Shown one piece after another: positions 23,001 to 27,614 of a stretch of 64,000 nucleotides of DNA; position 1 is the stretch's first letter; every line of letters starts with the position of its first letter. Both the position numbers and the translations under genes were made by a program. The DNA is taken from the NCBI GenBank assembly GCA_000999315.1, contig LCFW01000002.1, positions 1 through 64,000 of the forward strand, in the 5' to 3' direction. A model generated the notes under the pieces. It was not told where the DNA came from, did not search any database, and saw only the letters and a program-made list of their open reading frames with translations. Source of the stretch: Candidatus Peregrinibacteria bacterium GW2011_GWF2_43_17 (GTDB taxonomy: Bacteria; Patescibacteriota; Gracilibacteria; UBA1369; UBA12470).

Positions 23001-23763
23001 AATTGTCCGTAAATCTGTCATAAGCCGCAAAAGACTCTTTGCTGATAGCTTTCTCTTCCGCGACCATATCCCCGTAAAAAAGCTTCTGGTCGAACTCCGA
23101 ATACTCTGTCACACCAAGATGATATAGGTGATTTTTATCAAAATATTCCGCCAACTGATTACCCGCCTCATTGCTATCATCCGATGGTGGCACTATGACT
23201 CCATGCCAAATCTCAGGTTCAAGCTCAACCGCACTCGCGTTTCTCTCGAAATTCCCCGTCTGTTCATTGAAAATATAAACTTTATCTTCGAAATCCGTAT
23301 AAGGAAGCATGCTCAAAAACTTATTCCCGTCTTTTGTAACCACCGGCAAAGCGACATCTCCAACAACGACAATACCTACCAAGTGGTTCTCCTCTCCTTC
23401 GATATCATCCCCGTCAAAATAAAGTTTCTCCAAAACCGCGGAAATTTCCTCCGGCGTCTTTCCCGAATTAACCTGAATAATCAAAGACTTGGTCATCGCC
23501 AACTCCGCCTGCACGTCATATCCGTATCTGTCTATCCTTTCCGCCAAAGTATCATCTCCCAAATATGATCCGTATTCATTATTCAATCCATCGTATCCGT
23601 TCGCATCATTATAAACATCGCTATCAACAAGTATCGCCACAATCCCATACTCCTCAACAACGGGCTTGCTATACGAGAGATCGAAAGTAAAAGTTTGTGA
23701 TATGAAAACAAGTACGACAAGCCAACTTGCAATTACCCTTTTAAAAGAGGAAAAAATCGACAT
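8050..23763 (-). CDS. Giant SLH-domain surface protein (5237 residues)
   Basis: Signal peptide (VIASWLVVLVFISQTFTFDL), then a globular N-terminal domain to about residue 275 with alternating beta/alpha pattern (GIVVVGDVALPVV) and no obvious catalytic Cys. Asp-rich thrombospondin-3-like calcium repeats follow (about 280-500). Further parts: an invasin-like Ig domain (about 1225-1310), a first SLH set (about 1590-1805) and more calcium repeats; four invasin-like Ig domains (about 1955-2370); FG-GAP-like repeats (about 2720-2860); a DUF11-like domain (about 2955-3060); a hydrophobic Gly/Pro segment and LPDLP-type proline repeats (about 3220-3745); a second SLH set (about 4870-5075) and a last calcium-repeat block. 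SLH domains bind secondary cell-wall polymers, so it is probably a cell-surface layer, adhesin or contact protein. It is first of five coupled genes and next to the pilus locus. The frame is intact over 15.7 kb. Confidence 0.93.
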   Translation of the reverse strand: MSIFSSFKRVIASWLVVLVFISQTFTFDLSYSKPVVEEYGIVAILVDSDVYNDANGYDGLNNEYGSYLGDDTLAERIDRYGYDVQAELAMTKSLIIQVNSGKTPEEISAVLEKLYFDGDDIEGEENHLVGIVVVGDVALPVVTKDGNKFLSMLPYTDFEDKVYIFNEQTGNFERNASAVELEPEIWHGVIVPPSDDSNEAGNQLAEYFDKNHLYHLGVTEYSEFDQKLFYGDMVAEEKAISKESFAAYDRFTDNWETVAYNRYNKHLAEDLYIEAVGTVSAGDNLDNDEDGLVDEDPEDGIDNDGDDLVDEDPGDPFDEIDNDQDGSIDEDGIADNDNDGDGKIDEDTVGDLNSDGCPGACNVDDDNDGRDTDDDGWPTGVELMAGWDPEKKSSPFLFKLRDEDLQEEWGALFMDEDPYVCPEGDVCWTEIDRDNNEGTLQTSMIEIDDRCYDAEVIYHPEWDDDEDGYCDEDTDTDNDGDGDGTQDEDMGESDDDDTSAFDDLPDIQTKTFFEQLTKRYYELFEKVVAETGEFVDYTGRYWSSYTDSDGSTSSDLDSPMSLIGKKDEFTITYLRAVNDLAETQVDSFVENVQRDISFIANVNIQLEFNFEDGPSVLGDPIYFVNHSVTSSFGIPNPFDIVILGQPVLEVTKVQQCSEYMGTYDDEEGGAQLVEGLRVYDYNTAGEYEEEGEPYGGCYGSYANMEVYGDDIADLTFCFPEIASESVKSNVGTKEITAENGGDESLTPDYRACNNFRELKGFLGDTFITSFFTDDSWGETFLHLFEEDKKGYIYYAEEFTKEVSKLFDEDDTDDQDGDGDYDEEDFAMQVRDIIDELGDDDGAYDIPYPSLYDIPVYDYDYMIDELEDDYDEDEMPEIDRYMDLADVFEMIGYDPDSQDDLNAFLTGDTGGYTLEVDDDYIESIDVYVNKYYVKDEEDPSFYETISVFEDAFTTDESEAYSISSVFEHKAPTSATITAQVDTQFSEALPIDDPRFVSFQDQNEEYAEIYYPNVFDAENAADFYYMLQDTDSVIAEMEGGDAYETLLEDYFVDYMDEAMIEDALAWMHMNIDEKHEYVMSHYLGEDDAFISDPDNGYEVAYIVGSGNQLGYDFGFNGEAKVDDPDTELNNPDLNYNPDALPKQEDPVDSDEAEEDSFEAVDLLTWLEMILVWIDSLSTVGSSMPVSVGCAGGAESACVGDSTDSSRAYDSDDDGIADSAAVSDYIKISADNSKMLYADGVSGIEVTVELKDQYGALNTEDNFTQVELYLIEGDEYGQITSENPATVYQGRASFTLTTTQKAGEMMLQAQALNNDYVNNSDYTYLTSTSRRVKVYTYDVETVTTEKIYTSTELEDLVLLNGAGEVAVTVDAETGAIEFSDESVTTEILPAKADLPTRISFNDYGVLYVVPKVEEIVIQEGERSLSEFTGNQNVEAMDTNDSDNYYFQFKQGSTDEVWVWENEDRPVAAIKSNGQVFVREDLDVSLSLKDPNFASVMDINVAEIKVGEVRIGVNFEEPSVEIIEPENSKDYLSLFDIKTASAESSLPDTDSDGLNDLFEYTIGTNLILPDTDSDGYGDWEEVENGYDPLNSSGAPLFSDMNAEHLAYANVLELYLRGVIGGYEDGTFKPDKAITREEFTKLNLGGLCIYCNDFAEAVQAEVAGEYNSDPFPDTNISDGLYYCVAESKNEELISGYKSGDFEGYYLPSNYISRAEAAKVILEAAEKLSDSNAYSSSDYAGTDKPWYYNYVLKAQELGLFPTDKFIEVDHYSGDMFKDWFDDQISSGGTFVNWLTGNITRAEFAMMIVHLIEINDCRLNDADFDFLSDNEEGYSYGTDPNEWDTDKGGVSDFAEVVYGTDPLDSSDDYLNEYEFTEPVDIGFIDFDGDFISDNGENNYGLNPYDPDTDDGGVIDGLELLYGTDPLDTSDDNWISELESGVYAVGENWQRDFVYSSEDYVETIISENIVYLSKLPADGYSTLYLRAEVLDEDGEIDIEDDSSVVTFIISDGADYAEIDRQNVAVKDGIAETSVIAKTNSGIVQVTAEITSGYPAETTEVDVYPGEPIHLEFMTESTVMSAGGVNKMDGILMLYDQYGNIAYGEPYIVTLDISGGSTLTDVMDEDDTLSGIQITTYEGYATFAIISSEDAGTTTLTANLGNYGNNLDISVLEGIYLEVDSVNSVLTADGYSETAFDVYAKDSAGNILAGFNPNVVLNVLDDTFGSLISASEIQLSDGTGTGTFLASTVAGDAYVMASSLGTDPGSALITLEPGPVHELRLDTSDGNVEIMTEEDKEIVLKAYDQYGNFAYNDSATEVEVRLTEASQEYGSLSDDMIYTSEGTATFTATAGNVSGFMNVVASANNLMSGTLNLSVRSDLTSEEMQDIDPNVLYANLLGASVGQVTYEDYFGGWFLFNGKTEAVISLLDEPEPHKRLMQLDSTGKSTLIEGNFLVEDVIPGGSEDLPMKIIWQDNPANLTLAEILIILDEANGVYESTDLTQVADPGAYIAVNSEDYSIKKKFSKLNNSLSLLYDDNEILRLSANGQIKLFSANYDLSVNTNYDYPAIAVTVGGVEIATVLLVPNSFDDVHLLDMDFDLSGYKSLDPGVYIKQYESTEYGFELSFSGNSSMDPKGCFLVDNLSTLPSSQAPSLGYTSLDKAQNEGGIGFDGDNKNILLFSGGNTAGESNKYAVSEIGVLLGDPTISIHDQNDVNTLGYTKDIGRMLLSSSDTIKDMVPLDYNNDGLQDLLIAYETGEIKLLQNYDSEERFKDRGTLLNIVTGILSFDHADFDLDGYEDLVVTTEDACIEGEVCVYVYKNNEGQFIRENLDLDTGDQVYQILAEDMNNDDYADLITSDNVGTIKVFYNKNGKIDGEGDYLGNLGIKVDDEANLAEEVFVYYEGMTIEDDATTYDLPIDAASGFSSFDEKFGDNNLDGYFADILGTDIGSLEIDSGDAQVMEEVAFVQAQSASKYGVDVNGGIVEPGDEIEYTITLTNSSTAQIDDLYLADTVSGLIDPDLESFDGMEIIETGATDKPFVIRGITLPAGDSIDISYSAYVLSVPQVNISTGNDFDDYVDDDYPDVVASPVGNPTGQVVYFYSNGSYIESDGRVLSLLTGTRKINYTETTSDAVDTEEVSKNLIEEVLANAGLPNIDFDTDNNDNGTPDDLETEEEDELPAFLDSIMSQRNNDADSDGLIDDWDLVPNVDDISQMAIESEESEDDGVPDAEALSLDVDVELVSDEVAGAVEEVLSSFICGGGCIASPLNVAFLSMGAFNFFGVPTGYFPGFPIFGVMSPPPFVCIGFVCDAPTSFLRIYLDITTTLGIATAFCVGPYPTGMCWAFNLPILQATGICDTINSAISAALSAAGAMITEGASTIFSSDSGSSSGGGGNSGGFNNYNLGSYEVSSSFDSNIQVPGFPSIFTEWWKRQKFEITQMLDLPDIYLILPDLSSIASSFVPSTSWSGLKSTDLNGLSKVLTLVNSLPIVNIKVTPVTLVVPSLSQEEFLKYKEEAELWLKNVKAQWDEIREDWVENGFNLEVQGIDELIANVEANIQTIDEYLELPMKIIEYRQAIVLLVEQIVCWIDAIVSYFGGYVFLNMERVEAWGQFVKDVIDAFKSWKALFQVAIDYQDSCGSCKTQRGSLMELLMKLFVFIPDIPIIDLPKLPDIVLDISQIQAGVEFTIPELDFKAEPMILPDIPSLDLPGLPTIGVALEIPSIPLLPNPPDLPDLPELPSLSLPDLPDIPPPPEVPSLDAEIEVALKVIGNIIRIVCLVWQGLMPTPENQLKTKMEDLTQRPLDVVFPFDVSASFSSSSISFDFVQRIEIIARMNLSAETTFIVDAVQQVADVWNVLPTAFVSGFNEVSSGVTDVLQEGSDAVTDAAETVTEIDVDVDLGSYEDQILIEQGVLFVQALENLNEKVAEYNDAMSGDISLVAGQHTVAPEELPSYDEVAYKDYGQYEDLLAGTASSSLIQLKDQLVAYVENSEELNDEIEGSGWDGLGRLIVQDSPYLLADYTNDGEWTNAGDFVESLEETADLTGEDLSDIEENMTDTVNELFADTTEDDTSDSSYNALTPITKGLFIYNEEEEVSERLISYTGEASADSSIVMFDMDNDGDDDIVYSYGGSVYLKENYSDDPSDLDNYSGVPRLASLDYFMPNEVSINLFASNDIGNEEANMTFSSETDSVGYEVRYYESPSSFDFDDPPLGIISVLNSPENESLTLSDSTGNSYTGGTEITGDSELILASSYEDLIMIPANAPFILSEISKGFAYVSESNGGLILNSYLRIPVYKNGETTVTNGDIIHTLQDSEITIDLSPLGGSEMSLILKENTVFVVPTNFTFDFDFRVENGGVEIIDTSEENRQVEQPLAEGMLLFEGDIADSDSGSATVALLYGGTVSIANGQVYYYKELSDPANPTLDITLDNGNYYAKVWSVSAEGEYSTSSNAVLLAPQICADESTPYIDVGPLTKDLAIFSTMTLSAEGSFDTESDIVAYYWDGVAGEATFEVGPYDEVGEQYVELQAIDEAGNTAIQTITINVYVPDIYISTVSTVNNEVTGYTDPAAGDMPFILIRDRDGIIEQVITDTADENGKYYTDSDGNYKIEGLDLDDIILILNSDGEVIAEFDPSTLQLLSTDERYGVDVLPTDLEWPTRLIVYEIATGEILQSILLVTDSNVDVTVQESDFEFTAETILGLNGVHMKVLNDFEFEINKIGASDPLFPGGIEVIKDGERAALATSDGNIYLLNDNFDLSLKDADYLSEPLMINLDYEGDVMAEIFISPSSDSVYEETTQNLGLPLMSEGSSDMAQEDSDGGGVSDEIELIYGLDPLDNFDDAEDSDGDSLSNIQEATLGTDLFDSDSDDDGISDYTEFINDMDPLSPVVEPFEDISIDDPLFIDIYDMVEKGILSGYDVDGLTYFMPDQEINRAEFTKIILAILCITPSDEASLAPSVFNDISYESGAWYYDETKESYLRDFITGYLGELDSNGMAPFKPGASITRAEAAKIILEALDKEGFINLGDIAVGEPWYEPYMQIAQDLTPYLISPAGDESFILTAEEAADPTHEITRYEFVEMSVRALQAYNCYEVDYDGDGLSDWEENNIYASDPTDSDTDDGGVYDGEEASLGTDPLDYTDDDWDGDTLNNNDETDLYGTDPNDADTDDGGIPDGVEVNRGSDPLDPSDDYISGSLLLELDPGIYFVTDECLYCPCPSSIENGQDAMAGDIIYTAITNTDNTEVYAISNEYSLSE

Positions 23764-23791
23764 CCGTTTTTCTTGATTTTTGTTTATAAAA

Positions 23792-23821
23792 ATTATACCT
23801 AAAATAACGGATTGAAAACAA
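23792..23821 (-). promoter_or_regulatory. Promoter of the giant-protein operon
   Basis: On the minus strand, TTGTTT (23821-23816), an 18-bp spacer and TATAAT (23797-23792), 29 bp before the ATG of the giant gene. No strong Shine-Dalgarno site follows. Confidence 0.65.
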
Positions 23822-23883
23822 CACGAAAAACACCTATTTTTTCGTCCGATGGTAAAACGACTTTACAGGCGAGAAAATGTTAT

Positions 23884-23914
23884 AAAAAAAAGAGGCCCGC
23901 GAAGACCTCTTTTT
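23884..23914 (-). terminator. Intrinsic terminator of the pilin gene
   Basis: Hairpin with arms AAAAAGAGG (23887-23895) and CCTCTTTTT (23906-23914). On the minus strand it is followed by a T-run. It lies 23 bp past the pilin stop codon and separates the pilin unit from the giant-protein operon. Confidence 0.8.
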
Positions 23915-23936
23915 GAAATTTGAACTTTTGTAAGAA

Positions 23937-24458
23937 TTAATACATGATGAAATAACCTTCGTTAGCTTCGGAATAATCAATCAGCGTCGGAGGATAAGAC
24001 GCATCGGCGGCGGCATTGGGTTTGTCATAAACAAATTCCATCCCGATTTCTGGCAATTCCAGAATTGCAGTTACTGCATATTTAGTCAAATTACCGCCAT
24101 CATCGGGTATAATGGAAACAACGTAATCGCTACAACCAACGGTGCCAAAAGCCGCATTTACAGTACCGCTCGGATCGGTTGGGATGGATCCGTAACTCTC
24201 GAGACCGGTTAAAGTACTGACGCAATAAGCCGTACCTGCGGCTACGCCGGCAATGATATCCGTTGTCCCATCAAACGTCCCATTATCCAGCAAGAAGTAT
24301 TCAAGCAAAGTCGCAACGGATTGCACATCGCTTTGCCTCCTGCCATCTCTTGCGGTGGCGCTTCCTCCGATAATTCTCGGTACCAGCGCTACAGCCAAGA
24401 TACCGATGATTGTTACTACGATGAGTAACTCGATAAGGGTAAATCCTTTTCGTTTCAT
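23937..24458 (-). CDS. pilA: Type IV prepilin (probable major pilin)
   Basis: A 173-residue class III signal protein: MKRKG followed by FTLIELLIVVTIIGILAVAL. Prepilin peptidase would cut after G5 and methylate F6; E10 is the conserved glutamate needed for assembly. The hydrophobic N-terminal helix is followed by the typical R-DGRRQSDVQSVATLLEYF helix and a C-terminal globular domain with two cysteines (YCVST, GCSDY) that could form the D-region disulfide. It has its own promoter and terminator, and it lies directly downstream of pilC, which fits high expression of the major subunit. Minor pilins and the prepilin peptidase are not in this window. Confidence 0.92.
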   Translation of the reverse strand: MKRKGFTLIELLIVVTIIGILAVALVPRIIGGSATARDGRRQSDVQSVATLLEYFLLDNGTFDGTTDIIAGVAAGTAYCVSTLTGLESYGSIPTDPSGTVNAAFGTVGCSDYVVSIIPDDGGNLTKYAVTAILELPEIGMEFVYDKPNAAADASYPPTLIDYSEANEGYFIMY

Positions 24459-24493
24459 TTTTTGTATTTGTTAAATTCTTGAAATCACCAAGA

Positions 24494-24521
24494 ATTATAC
24501 GATTTTCGAGGAAAGAATCAA
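24494..24521 (-). promoter_or_regulatory. Promoter of the pilin gene
   Basis: On the minus strand, TTGATT (24521-24516), a 16-bp spacer and TATAAT (24499-24494). It lies in the gap between pilC and pilA and would give the pilin gene transcription independent of the pilNOBC unit, with a leader of about 30 nt. Confidence 0.7.
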
Positions 24522-24530
24522 ATGATTTTC

Positions 24531-25748
24531 CTACAAAGCATCCGCCACGTCCGTCAGGCTCATTATCGGTTGCATTATCGCGGCAACAAGCCCTCCGACG
24601 CTCAAGCCCATTATCACAAGGATAGCCGGTTCAAGCATTTTTGAAAGACCGCTTATCATGTCATCAACTTGATCTTCATAAAATTCCGCGACCTTTTCGC
24701 AAACCTCATCAACTTTTGCGGTTTGTTCGCCGACGCTGATCATCGAAACGACCATTTCGGGGAACAAGAATTTCGAATCGTTCAGGTTTTCTCCGAGAGG
24801 AATACCTTGCGCCACATCTTCGGCCGCCATAAGAATTCTCTTTCTGTAAACTTCGTTACCGACCGCATTCGCGCTTATTTCGAGTGCTTTGACTATCGCC
24901 ACGCCGCTTTTCATAAGACTCGCAAGATTTCTGGCGAATCTCGATATTGCGACTTTTCTGAAAATATCTCCGAATTTCGGTATCTTCAAAAGATAGTAAT
25001 GTATGTAATATTTTCCGGTTTTCGTTTGTTTGAAAAGCCAAACTCCCAAAATCGCAATCAGAATCACGAGTCCAGATTCGATATAATGTTTTTGCGCGAT
25101 TTCGCTCATAGCCATAAGAACCTTGGTGGATGTCGGAAGCTCGGTACCCGCTTGTTCGAAAATACCGGAGATTTTCGGTACAACCGCGACCAACATAATT
25201 ACGATTGCGATTATTAAAATCGCAACCACCGACGCAGGATAAATCATCGCTCCTTTAACTTTCCTTATCAACCCCGCACTTTTTTCGACCTGTACCGCAA
25301 TTTGTTTCAAAACCTCATTCAACTTGCCGGTAGCCTCGCCGCTTCTTACCATGCCGACTTCCGCTTCGCCGAAAATCTTAGGAAATGCCGACATCGCATC
25401 GGACAATTTCCCGCCCGTTTCAACCTTTTTTGCCAAATCTCGAATTATCAACTTCATCTTCATATTGGTCATTTGGTCCGAAAGGACATACAAAGACCTG
25501 ATTAAAGGTACTCCCGCATTTATCATCACCGAAAGCAATTCGAAAAACGTAACTCTGTCCATAACGGTGACACCGCTGAAGCTTTGAACATACATGTTCA
25601 CTTTCTGATAGAAATCCACCAAAATGTTCCCGGAAGTTCCTATCCGTTCCAGATCGGCGGGCGCGACCTCGTTCAAGGCTTTCAGCCTCGCCTCGTCCTC
25701 GGTACTCAATCCGATGTCCAACCTCACTTCTTGTTTGTTATTCTCCAT
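24531..25748 (-). CDS. pilC: Type IV pilus inner-membrane platform protein
   Basis: A 405-residue T2SSF/PilC-family protein that links the assembly ATPase to pilin polymerisation in the cytoplasmic membrane. Two repeated GspF domains are visible: DRVTFFELLSVMINAGVPLI (about residues 63-82) and its counterpart RFARNLASLMKSGVAIVKALE (about 268-288). Each precedes membrane helices (VVAILIIAIVIMLVAVVP, ESGLVILIAILGVWLF, ILVIMGLSVGGLVAAIM). The first ~60 residues are a cytoplasmic extension. Length matches the family. It lies 20 bp after pilB in the same operon. Confidence 0.93.
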   Translation of the reverse strand: MENNKQEVRLDIGLSTEDEARLKALNEVAPADLERIGTSGNILVDFYQKVNMYVQSFSGVTVMDRVTFFELLSVMINAGVPLIRSLYVLSDQMTNMKMKLIIRDLAKKVETGGKLSDAMSAFPKIFGEAEVGMVRSGEATGKLNEVLKQIAVQVEKSAGLIRKVKGAMIYPASVVAILIIAIVIMLVAVVPKISGIFEQAGTELPTSTKVLMAMSEIAQKHYIESGLVILIAILGVWLFKQTKTGKYYIHYYLLKIPKFGDIFRKVAISRFARNLASLMKSGVAIVKALEISANAVGNEVYRKRILMAAEDVAQGIPLGENLNDSKFLFPEMVVSMISVGEQTAKVDEVCEKVAEFYEDQVDDMISGLSKMLEPAILVIMGLSVGGLVAAIMQPIMSLTDVADAL

Positions 25749-25768
25749 ATATTTTTATAAGTATTTTT

Positions 25769-27025
25769 CTACGGTCTTTCCTCCCCGTGTCTCGCCACCC
25801 TGTAAACCTCTTCGAGCGTCGTTAACCCTTTCAACGCCTTGATTACGCCATCTTGTTCAAGAGTAACCATGCCGGCGGTTTTAATAGCCGCCTCTTCGAT
25901 CTCCATTGCGGTGGCTCTTTTTAATATAAGTCTTCGCAATTCATTATTCATTTGCAAAACTTCGTATAAACCGACCCTTCCTTTATATCCGATATTGTCG
26001 CATTCAGGGCATCCTTTCCCATGATAGAACTTGGGATTTGATAAAAGACTTTTATCGATTTCCACGTTAGCCGGCAATAAAGCGATAGCCTCTTTGACTA
26101 TCTGCATAGTACTTTCATCGGCTTGTATCTCTTCTTTGCATTTGTCGCAAACTTTTCTTACAAGTCTTTGAGCGATAATCGTGTTTATTGTGGAAGTCAT
26201 CAAAAACGGCGGCACTCCCATATTATCTATACGAGTTAAAGTCTCAATCGCGCTGTTCGTATGTATTGTAGAAAGTACCAAGTGACCGGTTAGAGAAGCC
26301 TCGATTGCAACGTCTATTGTTTCACGATCGCGGATTTCTCCGACCATTATGATGTTCGGATCTTGACGCAAGGCGGTCCTAAGACCGAACGCGAAAGTAT
26401 AATCTATATCGGGATGCACTTGGCTTTGATTCAAACCTTCCATTTGGATTTCAACCGGATCTTCAATTGTTAAAATGTTCACTTCCGGCTTATTCAAGCG
26501 GTGTAAACATGAATACAAAGTGGTCGTTTTACCCGAACCCGTAGGTCCGGTAGTGAGAACTATGCCGTTTGGCATATTCAAACTCTCTTCGATAGCTTTC
26601 AAAGCCGGTCCGCTCAATCCCAATTCCGGCAAATCCGGAATGGTTCGCGATTGATCTTGGATACGCATAACAACTTTTTCACCGTTGGAAGTTGGCAGAG
26701 TGGAAATACGAAGGTCCATCTCTCTTCCGTCCGCGGTTGTCACTTGGCTTCTTCCGTCTTGCGGGATTCTTTGTTCATCTATTTTCAAATTCGACATGAT
26801 TTTTATTCTCGAAATCACAGCCGGATGTATATTCGGCGGATACTCGACAATTCTCCTAAGAACACCATCAATTCTAAACCTGATTCTTACGAAATTTTTC
26901 TCCGGTTCGATATGCACGTCGCTGGCTCTGCTTTCTATGGCATAAGACAGCGCGCTCATCACCAGTTGAGGAATGTTACCCGCTATAATCGAATCCTGTA
27001 ATTGTTGAAGTTTTACGTCGGCCAT
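25769..27025 (-). CDS. pilB: Type IV pilus assembly ATPase, short form
   Basis: A 418-residue GspE/PilB-family hexameric ATPase driving pilus extension. Visible are the conserved N2 region (ASDVHIEPEKNFVRIRFRIDG), Walker A GPTGSGKTTTLY (near residue 159), the Asp box (TIEDPVE), Walker B (NIIMVGEIRDRETIDVA), the His box (LSTIHTNSA) and the tetracysteine zinc motif (CDKCKEE and CPECDNIGYKGR), which marks PilB rather than PilT. It is about 140 residues shorter than classical PilB because it lacks the N-terminal MshE-type domain. It starts one base after the pilO-like stop, so coupling is likely. No separate retraction ATPase is seen here. Confidence 0.92.
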   Translation of the reverse strand: MADVKLQQLQDSIIAGNIPQLVMSALSYAIESRASDVHIEPEKNFVRIRFRIDGVLRRIVEYPPNIHPAVISRIKIMSNLKIDEQRIPQDGRSQVTTADGREMDLRISTLPTSNGEKVVMRIQDQSRTIPDLPELGLSGPALKAIEESLNMPNGIVLTTGPTGSGKTTTLYSCLHRLNKPEVNILTIEDPVEIQMEGLNQSQVHPDIDYTFAFGLRTALRQDPNIIMVGEIRDRETIDVAIEASLTGHLVLSTIHTNSAIETLTRIDNMGVPPFLMTSTINTIIAQRLVRKVCDKCKEEIQADESTMQIVKEAIALLPANVEIDKSLLSNPKFYHGKGCPECDNIGYKGRVGLYEVLQMNNELRRLILKRATAMEIEEAAIKTAGMVTLEQDGVIKALKGLTTLEEVYRVARHGEERP

Positions 27026-27026
27026 T

Positions 27027-27605
27027 TTAATTTTGAAAATAAGCGTTCAAATCCAAAGTATAAGACATGAGTTCTTCATCTTCCCCGCTTTGAAAATCTA
27101 TGGAAACGTTGTCTATGGACATAAGCCTTATGCCACTGTCCAGATTGCCCGAAGTTTCTATATATTCGAGAAATTTATAAAAATTATCTTCCGAGCTATC
27201 AATGGACATATCAATGGGCAATATCCGATATTGAGAGTCGGCGGAAACCGAACTGTTACCGTAAGAGATGCTGCTTATGAAAAACGAACTGTTGGAAAAA
27301 TTATTGGCAACCTCGAACTCGTCAAAAGCCCTTGTCAAAGACGTTAAATCTTCCTCGCTCGGGAAAACATCGGACAGCCCGTCGTTTTTAGCCGAAGTCG
27401 TATCTTGGTAAGTCAACTTGGCGGAACTGATGTCGTCATCCATATCTCTGATGGCATCATTCACGCCAATGAAAGAGTCGGTGAGCGAAGTTTCATAATC
27501 ATAATAATCCAAATAAGTGGTCACTTTCAGGTAGCCGAAAAGACACAAGCTCACAAGCAAAAACAGTGCCACGAAGGTCTCGATTTTGTTTTTAATTTTA
27601 TCCAT
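27027..27605 (-). CDS. PilO-like pilus alignment protein
   Basis: A 192-residue protein with a short cytoplasmic N-terminus, one membrane helix (VALFLLVSLCLFGYL, about residues 12-26), a coiled region with SSAKLTYQDTTSA, and a C-terminal alpha/beta domain (FYKFLEYIETSGNLDSGIRLMSIDNVSI) that matches the ferredoxin-like layout of PilO. Primary sequence similarity is weak, so the call rests on architecture and on its place between a PilN-like gene and pilB. PilN and PilO form an inner-membrane scaffold that couples the motor to the pilus. Confidence 0.7.
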   Translation of the reverse strand: MDKIKNKIETFVALFLLVSLCLFGYLKVTTYLDYYDYETSLTDSFIGVNDAIRDMDDDISSAKLTYQDTTSAKNDGLSDVFPSEEDLTSLTRAFDEFEVANNFSNSSFFISSISYGNSSVSADSQYRILPIDMSIDSSEDNFYKFLEYIETSGNLDSGIRLMSIDNVSIDFQSGEDEELMSYTLDLNAYFQN

Positions 27606-27614
27606 ATATGTTTT

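Noticed and set aside
8050-23763. N-terminal domain of the giant protein as a gingipain-like (C25) protease
   Set aside because: The alternating hydrophobic strands recall that fold, but no Cys/His catalytic pair is visible in the first 360 residues, so no protease is claimed.
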